This document shows positions 25,106 to 34,805 of a stretch of DNA of 64,000 nucleotides, piece by piece. The notes under the pieces are model-generated. The model saw only the letters and a list, made by a program, of their open reading frames with translations. It was not told the origin of the DNA and ran no database searches. The DNA lies in the NCBI RefSeq assembly GCF_900156495.1, contig NZ_FTNT01000003.1:124001-188000 (forward strand), read 5' to 3'. The position numbers and the translations under genes were made by a program. The stretch comes from Williamsia sterculiae (GTDB taxonomy: Bacteria; Actinomycetota; Actinomycetes; Mycobacteriales; Mycobacteriaceae). How positions within the stretch are numbered: the stretch's first letter is position 1; every line of letters starts with the position of its first letter.

Positions 25106-26734
25106 TCAGCCTGAGTTCGAGTCGCTGAACCCGTCGCGTTCTCGCATCCGCCCCGCTTTCGTCAGTTCGATGATCGTGTCCGGGCGAAGCTTCTCCAGGA
25201 ACGTGGTGTCGTGACTGACCACGAGCAGGGCGCCGCGGTAGGCATCCAGGGCCTCGGCCAACCGGTCCACGCTGGCGATGTCGAGATTGTTGCTCGGCTC
25301 GTCCAGGATCAGCAGCTGAGCGGGCGGTTCGGCGAACAGCAGACGGGCCAACGACACGCGGAATCGCTCACCACCGGACAACCGCCGAACCGGTCGATCC
25401 ACACTGTCGCCCCGCAGCATCAGACGTGCGAGATGGTTGCGGATCGTCCCCGGCGGGGTGTCGGGCGCCGCGGCTGCGACGTTCTCCATCGCGCTGGCAT
25501 CGTCGTCGAGGACGTCCAGACGTTGCGGTAGGTAGCCGACGAGCTCGGTGGCCAGACGGCCGTGGGCCCGCCCGGGAACCGGGTCCGACCCGCTCAGCAA
25601 GTGCTTCAGCAGCGTCGACTTCCCGGTGCCGTTCGCACCGATCAGCGCGACGCGTTCCGGGCCCTGGATCACGATCATCCGGTCATCCGCGTCCACCAAC
25701 TCGGCGATGCGTCGCCCACGGGGGACATTTGGATCGGGTAGCTCGAGACGGATGTGCTCCTCGTCGCGAACACGTCCGTCCGCCTCGTCGAGCGTCGCCT
25801 GCGCCACTCGCACCTTGTCGTCGAGCGTGGAGCGCATCGCCCCCGCCGACACCTGCGCGTTGTTCGCGCGCTTTCCCGCGGCGATCTTCGGGATACCACC
25901 GTCGCGCTGCGTCTTCTTCGCGGTACGGGCTCGACGCGCCAGCTTGGTCTCGGCCTCGACGCGTTGACGCTTCTCCACGGTGAGTGATTGCTGAGCGGTG
26001 CGTGCCGCCTGCACCGCCGCGGCTTGCTCCTGCGCCCGCCGCGCCTCCCACACGCTGTACGGACCGCCGACGGTATCGAGTTCACCCCCGAACAACTCGG
26101 CGGTCTGGTCCATCCGTTCCAGCAGTTCGCGATCGTGACTCACGACGATGAGGGTTCCGGGCCACTCGTCGACAAATGCGGACAGCGTTGCCCGGGTCGG
26201 GCGGTCGAGGTTGTTGGTGGGCTCGTCGAGCAGGGTGATCGGTGTCCGATGGATGCGCAGACCGGTGATGGCGATGAGCATCGTCTCGCCACCCGACACC
26301 TCTGCGACCCGGCGGTCGAGGTCGGCGGCCGAGAATCCGATCTGGTCGAGCGCCTCGTCCGCTCGGGCCTCGATATCCCAGTCGTCACCGATCGTGTCGA
26401 AGTGCCGTTGGTCGACGGCACCGGACTCGATCGCCGAGAGCGCGGTCATCACCTGGTCGATGCCGAGCAATTCCGCGATGGTGGCGTCACGCCGAAGCGG
26501 CAGTGTCTGCGGGAGATACCCGACCTCCCCGACGACGTCGATGCGACCGGATGTCGGATGCAACTCGCCGGCGATGAGTTTCAGCAGGGTCGACTTGCCG
26601 GCACCGTTCCGACCGACCAGTCCGGTCCGGCCGGAACCAAAACTGCCGTCGACGCTGTCCAGGGCGACGGTGCCGTCCGGCCATTCGAGGGACAGATCAT
26701 GCAGGGTGACAACTGATGTGGGAAGCACGGGCAC
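25106..26734 (-). CDS. ABC-F family ATPase
   Basis: A 542-aa soluble protein with two ATPase domains and no membrane segment. Domain 1: Walker A GRNGAGKST (41-49), signature VSGGE, Walker B ITLLDEPTNNLD. A basic linker of about 90 residues follows (VEKRQRVEAETKLARRARTA). Domain 2: GANGTGKST, RRLSGGERFRVSLA, LLILDEPSNNLD. ABC-F proteins bind the ribosomal E site and act as translation factors or in ribosome protection against antibiotics; which applies cannot be told here. GTG at 26734 used. The upstream leader holds a 12-bp direct repeat. Confidence 0.87.
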   Translation of the reverse strand: MPVLPTSVVTLHDLSLEWPDGTVALDSVDGSFGSGRTGLVGRNGAGKSTLLKLIAGELHPTSGRIDVVGEVGYLPQTLPLRRDATIAELLGIDQVMTALSAIESGAVDQRHFDTIGDDWDIEARADEALDQIGFSAADLDRRVAEVSGGETMLIAITGLRIHRTPITLLDEPTNNLDRPTRATLSAFVDEWPGTLIVVSHDRELLERMDQTAELFGGELDTVGGPYSVWEARRAQEQAAAVQAARTAQQSLTVEKRQRVEAETKLARRARTAKKTQRDGGIPKIAAGKRANNAQVSAGAMRSTLDDKVRVAQATLDEADGRVRDEEHIRLELPDPNVPRGRRIAELVDADDRMIVIQGPERVALIGANGTGKSTLLKHLLSGSDPVPGRAHGRLATELVGYLPQRLDVLDDDASAMENVAAAAPDTPPGTIRNHLARLMLRGDSVDRPVRRLSGGERFRVSLARLLFAEPPAQLLILDEPSNNLDIASVDRLAEALDAYRGALLVVSHDTTFLEKLRPDTIIELTKAGRMRERDGFSDSNSG

Positions 26735-26747
26735 TTCTCTCTCATCC

Positions 26748-26782
26748 GTCGGACGAATGCCGGATAGACTGTCGGACGAATG
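26748..26782. repeat. 12-bp direct repeat upstream of the ABC-F gene
   Basis: GTCGGACGAATG occurs at 26748-26759 and again at 26771-26782 (period 23 bases, about two helical turns), 14-48 bases upstream of the ABC-F start. Could be a regulator site. Confidence 0.5.
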
Positions 26783-27047
26783 GTGGACAGCGGCAACGAT
26801 GTATCTGGGGCCGATCGCGATGCGTCACAACGGCAGCGGCGCGCTGCCGGGATGCGGCCCGGGACCGGTCGGTGGGCAGCGGTCACCTGGTGACGGCGCC
26901 CTGGTCTCTCGCGCTCAGATGTCCATGTCGACGACGATAACAGCCGCGTCGTCTCGGGTGCGCCCCGTTTGTTTGTGCCGGGCGGGACCAGTCGGATGTG
27001 CTTACTCCGACGATGTGTGCGGGTGACGAGTGTGCACTGAGCGCGAG

Positions 27048-27056
27048 TTATCCACA
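27048..27056 (+). promoter_or_regulatory. DnaA-box-like sequence
   Basis: TTATCCACA is a perfect match to the E. coli DnaA box. Single copy, 147 bases before the HNH gene; significance unknown. Confidence 0.35.
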
Positions 27057-27167
27057 GGGCGCAGTGATGTTGACCGATTTCTGTCGGTGGGTATGGATAT
27101 TCTGACAGGGGCCCTTCTGTCTTCGTCGAAACATGTGCCTGCACAACATGATTGATCGTCGCCATCC

Positions 27168-27196
27168 TTGCCGACGCTTTCGAACACGTGTACGAT
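27168..27196 (+). promoter_or_regulatory. promoter of the HNH gene, overlapped by an SOS box
   Basis: TTGCCG (27168-27173), 17-nt spacer, TACGAT (27191-27196), then 6 nt to ATG 27203, which fits a leaderless start. TCGAACACGTGTACGA (27180-27195) in the spacer and -10 matches the mycobacterial LexA box TCGAAC-N4-GTTCGA with one mismatch. Confidence 0.7.
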
Positions 27197-27202
27197 GAAC
27201 TC

Positions 27203-28475
27203 ATGACTCGGGGGATGTTCACGGAGGTCGGCGACCTGCTCGTCGATCAGCTGGGGGTTGATAGCAGGGTGGTCGATGATGTGGATGCCGACATCGTCGA
27301 CGCGATCGGTGGTGCGGTACGGCTGCGGGCGATCACCGATCATGTATTGGCGACGCTTGCGGCGCAGGCCGAGCGGGTCGGTGTCGGGAAACGGTCCGGG
27401 ATGACGACGCGGGAACTGTTGCTGGCCAACGGAATGGCACCGGTCGCGGCGGATCGGTGTCTACGGGTGGGACGCGCAGTGGAGGAGTTGGCTTCCCTGC
27501 GGCGGTACAGCAGCAACGGGTTCCTCTCCGGTGAACACGTCGACGCGGTCGTGCGCGGGATCGCACATGTGAGCACACGTACCCGTGAGCCCATCGGCTC
27601 GGAGACGATCACGGAATTACAGAGCACGTTGGTCGGTCAGGCCATCTCCGGTGCCAGTCCCGCGGAGTTGATGGCTCTGGCGCGTGCGGTTGCTGTCGAG
27701 GCCGCACCCGACTACGAGGACACCATCTCGGCCGCCGAGGACGCCACAGTGAACGAGATGGGCTGGCATCAGGGTGACGACGGACGCCTGCAAGGGCACC
27801 TTCGATCTCGATGTCCTCACCGGGGAACGCCTGATCTGCGCGGTCGACACCGCATCACGACCACGACCCCTACCCGACGGCACCCCGGATCCACGATCCG
27901 CGGGCAGGCGTCGCGCCGACGCCTTCGGGCAACTACTGGACTGCGCGGTCCGCGCCGCCGCCGACGACGCGATGGTGGGAGCACCCAGGACCGAAGTCGT
28001 GGTCACCGTGCCGATCGCGGAACGGTACACGGTGCGCCTGGGGTGGTTGGGGTCCATCTCCGACCGGGCAGCGATGCTGGTCGGGTGCGACGCCGGGATC
28101 ACCCGGGTCGACCTCGACCAGCACGGCGTACTCACCGCGGTATCGGCCACCAGACGCCTGTTCACCGGGGCGGTACGCAAGGCGATCGTCGTGCGTGACC
28201 AGCGCTGCATCAAGTGTGGGGCACCCGCGTCGTGGGCGGACTGCCACCACATCATCCACCACGCCGACGGCGGCCCGACCATCCTCGCCAACGGATGCCT
28301 ACTCTGCCGGTCCTGCCACACCGCGGTGCACCACCAGGGATGGGAAGTGATCATCGGCCACGACCGCCACCCCTGGCTCATCCCACCCGCAACCCTCGAC
28401 CCGAAACGACGACCCCTGCCCGCCCACAACCGACGAACCATGAGACTCGATCACACCCTGCTCACGGCGGCCTGA
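27203..28475 (+). pseudogene. 13E12-type DUF222/HNH endonuclease family gene, frameshifted
   Basis: The N-terminal DUF222 half reads from ATG 27203 (MTRGMFTEVGDLLVDQLG...) to about GDDGRLQG, then the frame shifts. The rest (GTFDLDVLTGERL...) continues in the next frame to 28475 and carries the HNH zinc-finger nuclease end: CIKCGAPASWADCHHIIHHADGG and CRSCHTAVHH. One extra G in the run GGG at 27794-27796 explains the shift, so intact sequence would give about 423 aa. Family of the M. tuberculosis 13E12 repeat proteins, several of which are LexA-controlled. True decay or a sequence error cannot be separated here. Confidence 0.8.
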
Positions 28476-28607
28476 TCCCGAGACCCGAGGCCCGAGCCGA
28501 CCAGCGACCGCCGCTGCGGACGCGAATGATCCTTGACAATTCCATAGCGTGGCCCCCGTCCGGTGGTCGTCCACTACCGGCGCTCGGTCGGTGCCGCGGT
28601 CGTTCAG

Positions 28608-28613
28608 TACGAT
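28608..28613 (+). promoter_or_regulatory. candidate -10 element (TACGAT)
   Basis: TACGAT about 70 nt upstream of the PGPGW protein gene. A TTGACA at 28533-28538 is too far away to be its -35. Confidence 0.3.
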
Positions 28614-28682
28614 CGTCGGGACACGACGGGCCGCATCGGCTGCACATCGCGACACGCGGGCGACGACGACAACCGGGCGAGG

Positions 28683-29216
28683 ATGATGACTGAGAACGCC
28701 GAATCGAGCACGGTGCGACCTGACGGTGGCGACCAGAAGTACGCCGACACAGAACAAGGTGGCGGTCGCGATACCGCCGGGCACGGCGACGCCGGAGACG
28801 ATCCCAGCAGTCTGCTACCCGCACCGCTGCGGGAGCAACGCGAGAAGATCCGCAGCCATCGGACACTGAACCTCGCCTACCGCATCGCCGTCGGGGTGAT
28901 CGGTACCGCGGTCCTCGTTCTCGGGTTCGTGCTGATTCCGTACCCCGGTCCCGGGTGGGTGGTCGTCTTCGTCGGGCTCGGGATCCTCGCCACCGAGTTC
29001 AGTTGGGCACACCGCCTGCTGACTTTCGCCCGCGCCAAGTACGACGCGTGGATGGAGTGGGTGAAGCGGCAGCACTGGACGGTGAAACTGTTGCTGGGTC
29101 TGGCGACCTTCGCGATCGTCCTGCTCACGCTCTGGCTGCTCAATGCGCTGCATCTGGTCGCCGGATGGGTGGGTCTGGATTGGGCCTGGTTGCAGAGCCC
29201 CATCTTCGGTTCCTGA
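28683..29216 (+). CDS. TIGR02611-type PGPGW transmembrane protein
   Basis: A 177-aa protein: about 60 polar N-terminal residues, a first helix pair VIGTAVLVLGFVLIPYPGPGWVVVFVGLGILA holding the PGPGW motif, a central FSWAHRLLTFARAKYDAW helix, and a last hydrophobic segment LLLGLATFAIVLLTLWLLN. The family is widespread in actinobacteria and has no known function. Two adjacent ATG codons (28683, 28686) are possible; an in-frame GTG at 28563 would add an unconserved extension. Lies upstream of thrS on the same strand with a 190-base gap. Confidence 0.72.
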   Translation: MMTENAESSTVRPDGGDQKYADTEQGGGRDTAGHGDAGDDPSSLLPAPLREQREKIRSHRTLNLAYRIAVGVIGTAVLVLGFVLIPYPGPGWVVVFVGLGILATEFSWAHRLLTFARAKYDAWMEWVKRQHWTVKLLLGLATFAIVLLTLWLLNALHLVAGWVGLDWAWLQSPIFGS

Positions 29217-29324
29217 GCCGCACCGTCGCGGTCGAACTCCGCGGGGACCGACCGACACGGTGCGGGGCGGCCATCGACGGGCCGGCGTGATTTGCCCCTG
29301 CGGTCCCGGCATGCCGCGGGTCGA

Positions 29325-29330
29325 TACGAT
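29325..29330 (+). promoter_or_regulatory. candidate -10 element of thrS (TACGAT)
   Basis: TACGAT would give a leader of about 70 nt before the thrS GTG. The leader is too short for a T-box and shows no clear terminator. Confidence 0.35.
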
Positions 29331-29406
29331 CTGAACTGTCGCAATCCGTCTGTTCTACCGTCGGCTGTCCGCAGCAGCGGTGGACCCTGCCACCGAGGAG
29401 CACCCC

Positions 29407-31491
29407 GTGCCCGATCAACCCGTCGTCACGAGCCACGCCACGATCCGTGTGCCGGCCGGGACGACTGCGGGCACCGCGCTGCGTGAGGTGGACGCACCCA
29501 ACAAGGGACCGCAGGCCATCGTGGTGGTCCGCGACCCGGAGGGTCGGCTCCGCGATCTCTCATGGGCACCCGACGTCGACACCGACGTCGAGCCGGTCTC
29601 GGCCGACACCGAGGACGGCCGCAGCGTCATCCGGCACTCGGCGGCGCACGTGCTTGCGCAGGCCGTTCAGGATCTGGACCCCAGCGCCCGGCTCGGCATC
29701 GGACCGCCGATCACCGACGGCTTCTACTACGACTTCGACGTCGACCAACCGTTCACGCCGGAGGATCTCGCCGCGCTGGAGAAGAAGATGCGACAGATCA
29801 TCAAGCAGGGGCAACGGTTCTCGCGTCGGGTGTACGCGTCCACCGACGAGGCCAGGGAAGAACTGGCCGGCGAACCGTTCAAACTCGAGCTCATCGACGA
29901 CAAGGGCGGCGCGGCCGACGACCCCGAGGTCATGGAGGTCGGTGGGGGAGAACTCACCGCCTACGACAACCTGAACCCGCGCACCGGTGAGCGGATCTGG
30001 GGCGACCTGTGCCGCGGTCCGCACGTACCCACCACCAAGTACATCCCCGCGTTCAAGCTGACCCGCAGCTCCGCGGCGTACTGGCGAGGCAACCAGGACA
30101 ACGCCGATCTGCAACGCATCTACGGCACCGCGTGGGAGTCGACCGAGGCGCAGGATGCGTACCTCGAGATGCTCGCCGAGGCCGAGAAGCGTGACCACCG
30201 GCGCCTCGGCACCGAACTCGACCTGTTCAGCTTCCCCGACGAGATCGGATCCGGGCTGCCGGTCTTCCACCCCCGGGGTGGCATCATCCGCAAGGAACTC
30301 GAGGACTACTCGCGGCTGCGGCACTCCCAGGCCGGTTACGAGTTCGTCTACACCCCGCACGCCACCAAGGCCGAACTCTTCCAGCTGTCCGGCCACCTCG
30401 ACTGGTACTCCGACGGCATGTACCCGCCGATGCAGTTGGACGAGGAGCGCAACGCCGACGGGACGGTGCGCAAGCCGGCCATCGACTACTACCTCAAGCC
30501 GATGAACTGCCCGATGCACAACCTGATCTACGGTTCGCGGGGGCGCTCGTACCGCGATCTGCCGTTGCGGTTGTTCGAGTTCGGGACGGTCTACCGCTAC
30601 GAGAAGTCGGGTGTGGTGCACGGTCTCACCCGCGCCCGCGGTTTCACCCAGGACGACGCGCACATCTACTGCACCCGCGAACAGATGGGCGCCGAGGTGC
30701 GGTCGTTGCTGCAGTTCGTCCTCGACCTGCTCCGCGATTACGGTCTCGACGATTTCTACCTCGAACTGTCCACCCGCAATCCGGACAAGTCCATCGGTTC
30801 CGACGAGGCGTGGGAGCAGGCGACCCAGGTGTTGCGCGAGGCCGCCGGGAGCTTCGGACTCGACCTGGTCGACGACCCGGGCGGCGCGGCGTTCTACGCA
30901 CCGAAGATCTCCGTGCAGGCACGGGACGCCATCGGCCGCACCTGGCAGATGTCCACCATCCAGGTCGACCTGATGCTGCCGGACCGATTCGAACTCGAGT
31001 ACACCGGTGCCGACGGCCGCAAACACCGTCCGGTGATGATCCACCGCGCCCTGTTCGGCTCCATCGAGCGGTTCTTCGGCGTGCTCACCGAGCACTACGC
31101 GGGCGCTTTCCCGGCCTGGTTGTCGCCGGTGCAGGTGGTCGGGATCCCGGTCGCCGAGGGTTTCACCGACCACCTCACCGGCGTCATCGACCGGTTGCGG
31201 GAGCGGGGGATCCGCGCGGAGGTCGACGAGTCCGACGATCGCATGCAGAAGAAGATCCGGACCCACACCACCGGTAAGGTGCCGTTCATGCTGATCGCCG
31301 GGGAGCGCGACGTGGAGGCCGACGCCGTCAGCTTCCGGTTCCGCGACGGCACCCAGGTCAATGGCGTACCCGCCGCCGACGCCGTGGAGCTGATCACCGA
31401 CTGGGTCACCTCCCGGCGCAATCAGTCACCGACCGCGGCACTGCTGGAGGAACCGCATCCGGTCGGGGCCGACGGGGTGTCAGGTGGCTGA
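29407..31491 (+). CDS. thrS: threonyl-tRNA synthetase
   Basis: A 694-aa class II synthetase: N-terminal TGS-like domain (to about 75), editing domain with [11 protein letters not shown] and [16 protein letters not shown], catalytic core with motif 2 [27 protein letters not shown] (zinc ligands in [15 protein letters not shown] and a later His), motif 3 [19 protein letters not shown], and an anticodon-binding domain. GTG at 29407 is chosen because GAGGAG lies 6 nt upstream; GTG 29380 also is in frame. Its stop overlaps the next gene start by 8 bases, opening the thrS-HIT-pgsA-patA-pimA operon. Confidence 0.96.
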   Translation: MPDQPVVTSHATIRVPAGTTAGTALREVDAPNKGPQAIVVVRDPEGRLRDLSWAPDVDTDVEPVSADTEDGRSVIRHSAAHVLAQAVQDLDPSARLGIGPPITDGFYYDFDVDQPFTPEDLAALEKKMRQIIKQGQRFSRRVYASTDEAREELAGEPFKLELIDDKGGAADDPEVMEVGGGELTAYDNLNPRTGERIWGDLCRGPHVPTTKYIPAFKLTRSSAAYWRGNQDNADLQRIYGTAWESTEAQDAYLEMLAEAEKRDHRRLGTELDLFSFPDEIGSGLPVFHPRGGIIRKELEDYSRLRHSQAGYEFVYTPHATKAELFQLSGHLDWYSDGMYPPMQLDEERNADGTVRKPAIDYYLKPMNCPMHNLIYGSRGRSYRDLPLRLFEFGTVYRYEKSGVVHGLTRARGFTQDDAHIYCTREQMGAEVRSLLQFVLDLLRDYGLDDFYLELSTRNPDKSIGSDEAWEQATQVLREAAGSFGLDLVDDPGGAAFYAPKISVQARDAIGRTWQMSTIQVDLMLPDRFELEYTGADGRKHRPVMIHRALFGSIERFFGVLTEHYAGAFPAWLSPVQVVGIPVAEGFTDHLTGVIDRLRERGIRAEVDESDDRMQKKIRTHTTGKVPFMLIAGERDVEADAVSFRFRDGTQVNGVPAADAVELITDWVTSRRNQSPTAALLEEPHPVGADGVSGG

Positions 31492-32071
31492 CGACAACGT
31501 CCTGCGGGTGACCGGTGTCGGCGAAGAGGACCGACTGCAGCGGCTGTGGAGCCCGCACCGCATGTCCTATGTCGCCGCGCCAATACCGGCGGGCGGCGAG
31601 AAGGGCGACATCACCACCGCCGACGGCTCGTCGGCCAAGTCCGAGCACCCGTTCCTGGACATCCCGCGGATGTCGGACGAGGACGGACTGATCGTCGCGC
31701 GGGGCGCCACGGTCTACGCGGTGTTGAACCTGTACCCGTACAACCCCGGGCACACCATGATCGTGCCGTACCGGCAGGTCGCAGACCTCGAGGATCTGAC
31801 GCAGGAGGAGTCCCACGAGGTGATGGGATTCACCCAGCATCTGATCCGCACCATCAAGTCGGTATCGAGTCCCCATGCCTTCAACGTGGGCCTCAACCTG
31901 GGTGCCGCCGCGGGCGGTTCACTCTCCGAACATCTGCACATGCATGTGGTGCCGAGGTGGGGCGGTGACGCCAACTTCATCACCGTGGTCGGCGAGACCA
32001 AGGTGATCCCGCAGTTGCTGCAGGACACCCGAGCGCTTCTCGCCGACGCGTGGGAGCGGGAGTCGTCATGA
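31484..32071 (+). CDS. HIT-family AP4A phosphorylase
   Basis: A 195-aa histidine-triad protein: strand-helix core [21 protein letters not shown], then the triad [17 protein letters not shown]. The Rv2613c group to which it belongs cleaves diadenosine tetraphosphate with phosphate to ADP and ATP. The zinc-free HIT core here begins near residue 65, after an N-terminal segment with [14 protein letters not shown] start overlaps thrS, as in M. tuberculosis; AP4A is a by-product of tRNA synthetases, so the pairing makes sense. Confidence 0.88.
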   Translation: MADDNVLRVTGVGEEDRLQRLWSPHRMSYVAAPIPAGGEKGDITTADGSSAKSEHPFLDIPRMSDEDGLIVARGATVYAVLNLYPYNPGHTMIVPYRQVADLEDLTQEESHEVMGFTQHLIRTIKSVSSPHAFNVGLNLGAAAGGSLSEHLHMHVVPRWGGDANFITVVGETKVIPQLLQDTRALLADAWERESS

Positions 32072-32081
32072 GGGGGTCCCG

Positions 32082-32744
32082 GTGCTGAGCATTCGTGGGC
32101 GCGCCTCGGTGTCCAAGGTGACCTTGCCCATCGGTCGATCGCTGTTGCGGACCGGGCTCACCCCCGACGCGCTCACCGTCGTCGGCACCATCGGCTCGGT
32201 CGCCGCCGCCGTGGTGCTCTATCCGATGGACCAGCTCTTCTGGGGTTCGATGGCCATCTGGCTGTTCGTCATGTTCGACATGCTCGACGGCGCCATGGCC
32301 CGTGCCCGCGGTGGCGGCACCCGGTTCGGCGCGGTCCTCGACGCCACCTGCGATCGTGTCGCCGACGGCGCGATCTTCGCCGCACTGGGGTGGTGGTCGC
32401 TGGTGACCCATCCGGACCGCTGGCTGTTCGTCGCGACGATGATCTGCCTGGTGACCTCGCAGGTGATCTCCTACGCCAAGGCCCGGGCCGAGGCCAGCGG
32501 CCTCAACGGCGACGGCGGGCTGATCGAACGCCCCGACCGGTTGATCATCGTCCTGGTGGGAGCCGGGTTCTCCGGACTGTTCGGCGCGCACTGGCTGATC
32601 CAGGTCGCGATGTGGTTCCTCGCCGCAGCCAGCGTGGTCACCGTGCTGCAGCGCATGTACTCCATCGCCACCTCGCCGGGGGCCCGCGACCTGCTGCCGA
32701 TCACGAGCGCCGCGACCGAGACGACGGACGACGCGCAATCGTGA
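32082..32744 (+). CDS. pgsA1: phosphatidylinositol phosphate synthase (CDP-alcohol phosphatidyltransferase)
   Basis: A 220-aa membrane enzyme with about six helices and the full CDP-alcohol motif DMLDGAMARARGGGTRFG followed by AVLDATCDR (D-x2-D-G-x2-A-R-x8-G-x3-D-x3-D). In mycobacteria this protein (Rv2612c) joins CDP-diacylglycerol and inositol-1-phosphate to make phosphatidylinositol phosphate, the base of PIMs and lipoarabinomannan. The following two genes (patA, pimA) act on its product. GTG at 32082; its stop overlaps the patA start. Confidence 0.92.
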   Translation: MLSIRGRASVSKVTLPIGRSLLRTGLTPDALTVVGTIGSVAAAVVLYPMDQLFWGSMAIWLFVMFDMLDGAMARARGGGTRFGAVLDATCDRVADGAIFAALGWWSLVTHPDRWLFVATMICLVTSQVISYAKARAEASGLNGDGGLIERPDRLIIVLVGAGFSGLFGAHWLIQVAMWFLAAASVVTVLQRMYSIATSPGARDLLPITSAATETTDDAQS

Positions 32745-33667
32745 CGGTTCGGGAACAACTGGTGGACCTGGGGTACGCGGCCGGGTGGTCCGCCGTGCGG
32801 GCCGCACCCGAACCGATGGCACGGGGTCTGTTCGATCGGGTGGGTAACCGGCTGGGTGCCAACGGCGGCCCCGTACAACTGCGCAAGAACCTGGCGCGGG
32901 TGATCGGCACGTCGCCGTCCGCGGTCCCCGAATCCCTGATGCGCGACGCGATGCGCAGTTACGCGCGGTACTGGTGTGAGGCGTTCCGGTTGCCGTCCAT
33001 GGACTTCGTCCAGGCCGCGGCCCGGGTCCACCTCAGCGACGAGACACTCGCGCGGTATCACTCCGCGCTGGACCGCGGGAAGGGTGTGATCTTCGCGCTC
33101 CCGCACAGCGGCAACTGGGACATGGCCGGCGTGTGGCTGGTCCATGAGCAGGGGCAGTTCGCGACGGTCGCCGAGCGGTTGAGACCGGAATCGCTGTTCA
33201 ACCGGTTCGTCGCGTACCGGGAGAGCCTGGGATTCGAGATCTTCCCGCTCAGCGGTGGCGAACAACCGCCGATGCATGCCCTCGCCGAGCGGTTACGGGC
33301 CGGCGGGGTGGTGTGTCTGCTGGGCGAACGGGACCTGGCCCGACACGGAGTGCCGGTCACCTTCTTCGGCGAGCCCACCCGGATGCCCGCGGGGGCGGCG
33401 AAACTCGCCATCGACACCGGCGCCACGTTGTTGCCGGTGCACCACTTCTTCGGCCCGGGTGCCACCTCGACCATCCTGTGCGACGCCCCGGTCGACGTGT
33501 CCGGGGGCGTCCGGTCGGCCACCCAGGCGGTGGCGGACGCGTTCGAACGCAACATCGCCGCCCACCCGCAGGACTGGCACATGTTGCAACCGCTCTGGGA
33601 GTCCGACTGGTCGGCCGAGCGTCGCGCCCGCATCACCGGCGACGGGTCCGGGGCCCAGCCAGCATGA
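32741..33667 (+). CDS. patA: phosphatidylinositol mannoside acyltransferase
   Basis: A 308-aa LpxL/HtrB-type membrane-associated acyltransferase. The catalytic HX4D motif is in FALPHSGNWDMAGVW (His about 125, Asp about 130), followed by LLGERDLARHGVPVTFFGEP and HHFFGPG. The Rv2611c group palmitoylates the first mannose of PIM1/PIM2 at the inner face of the membrane. Starts with GTG inside the pgsA1 stop (GTGA). Between pgsA1 and pimA, as in all mycolic-acid bacteria. Confidence 0.92.
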   Translation: MTVREQLVDLGYAAGWSAVRAAPEPMARGLFDRVGNRLGANGGPVQLRKNLARVIGTSPSAVPESLMRDAMRSYARYWCEAFRLPSMDFVQAAARVHLSDETLARYHSALDRGKGVIFALPHSGNWDMAGVWLVHEQGQFATVAERLRPESLFNRFVAYRESLGFEIFPLSGGEQPPMHALAERLRAGGVVCLLGERDLARHGVPVTFFGEPTRMPAGAAKLAIDTGATLLPVHHFFGPGATSTILCDAPVDVSGGVRSATQAVADAFERNIAAHPQDWHMLQPLWESDWSAERRARITGDGSGAQPA

Positions 33668-33680
33668 AGGCCGGGACCGC

Positions 33681-34805
33681 ATGAAGATCGGGATGATCTG
33701 TCCGTACTCGTTCGACATCCCGGGCGGCGTGCAGGCACACGTCGTGGAGCTGGCCCAGGTGTTCATCGAGCGCGGACACGAGGTCAGCGTGCTCGCCCCC
33801 GCCGGGGATGACGTCGAGCTCCCCGATTACGTGGTCTCGGTGGGCCCGGCGCTGGCCATTCCCTACAACGGCTCGGTGTCGCGGGTGAACTTCGGGCCCA
33901 AGGCCTACGCCAAGCTGCGGCAATGGCTGCTCGACGAGAGATTCGACGTGCTGCACGTCCACGAACCCAACGCGCCCAGCATCTCGATGTTGTCGCTGAT
34001 GGTGGCCAACGGACCCATCGTCACCACGTTCCACACCTCGACCACCAAGTCGTTGTGGCTGAAGCTGTTCCAGGGCATCCTGCGTCCCTACCACGAACGG
34101 ATCGTCGGGAAGATCGCCGTCTCCGAACTGGCCCGACGCTGGCAGATGGAATCGCTCGGATCCGACGCGGTGGAGATCCCCAACGGCATCCACGTGTCGA
34201 TGTTCGCCGACGCCCGCCCGCTGGAGGGTTACCCCTCGCCGGGACGGTCGCTGCTGTTTCTCGGCCGCTACGACGAACCGCGCAAGGGCATCGACGTCCT
34301 GATCCGTGCGCTGCCGCTCGTCGTCGAGCGTTACCCCGACCTTCGGGTGCTGGTGGTGGGCGGCGGCAACGAGCGGGAATTGCGCAGGCGGGCAGGGGAG
34401 CTGGCCGACCACCTCGTGTTCCTCGGTCAGGTCGACGACCAGACCAAGGCCCGCGCGTTGCGGTCGGTGGACGCCTATTGCGCGCCCAACCTGGGTGGTG
34501 AGAGCTTCGGCATCGTGGTGGTCGAGGCGATGGCCGCCGGAGCCGCCGTGGTGGCCAGCGACCTCAACGCGTTCCGGCGAGTCCTCGACAACGGTCGGGC
34601 GGGCACGCTCGTGGAGGTGGGCAACCCGGAATCGCTCGCGGCCGGGATCCTGGCGGTTCTCGACGACGACGCGCTGCGGCTCCGGCTGACCGACCGCGCG
34701 CGCGCCTGCGCGGCCCGATACGACTGGCCACGGGTGGCCGACGAGATCCTGCGGGTCTACGACACCGTGACCGTCGGCGCCGAACCGGTGCAGGTCATCG
34801 ACTGA
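33681..34805 (+). CDS. pimA: phosphatidylinositol alpha-mannosyltransferase PimA
   Basis: A 374-aa GT-B (GT4) enzyme transferring mannose from GDP-mannose to phosphatidylinositol, the first step to PIMs, on the cytoplasmic side. Visible: the N-terminal GGVQAHVVELA loop (residues 15-25), catalytic-side HTSTTKSLWLKLF, GDP-sugar-binding GRYDEPRKGIDVLIRAL, and the E-x7-E motif in GGESFGIVVVEAMAAG. ATG at 33681, 13 bases after patA. Stop overlaps the ATG of the next gene. Confidence 0.95.
   Translation: MKIGMICPYSFDIPGGVQAHVVELAQVFIERGHEVSVLAPAGDDVELPDYVVSVGPALAIPYNGSVSRVNFGPKAYAKLRQWLLDERFDVLHVHEPNAPSISMLSLMVANGPIVTTFHTSTTKSLWLKLFQGILRPYHERIVGKIAVSELARRWQMESLGSDAVEIPNGIHVSMFADARPLEGYPSPGRSLLFLGRYDEPRKGIDVLIRALPLVVERYPDLRVLVVGGGNERELRRRAGELADHLVFLGQVDDQTKARALRSVDAYCAPNLGGESFGIVVVEAMAAGAAVVASDLNAFRRVLDNGRAGTLVEVGNPESLAAGILAVLDDDALRLRLTDRARACAARYDWPRVADEILRVYDTVTVGAEPVQVID

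Larger units (their letters stand above)
26735..27202. other. 468-base intergenic region between the ABC-F and HNH genes
   Basis: No credible gene. It holds the direct repeats at 26748-26782, a small palindrome GTCACC-T-GGTGAC near 26881, a DnaA-box-like TTATCCACA (27048-27056), and the HNH promoter with SOS box (27168-27196). It is less GC-rich in its last 150 bases. Confidence 0.5.

Noticed and set aside
27152-27202. Upstream TTG start for the HNH gene
   Set aside because: The frame is open from TTG 27152, but the promoter -10 (27191-27196) and SOS box lie inside that extension, so ATG 27203 is the likely start.
28533-28550. TTGACA ... TAGCGT as a promoter
   Set aside because: The two hexamers are only 6 nt apart, far from the required 16-18.
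29331-29406. Possible T-box leader of thrS
   Set aside because: The leader is only about 70 nt, with no stem I specifier loop, no clear antiterminator and no terminator.
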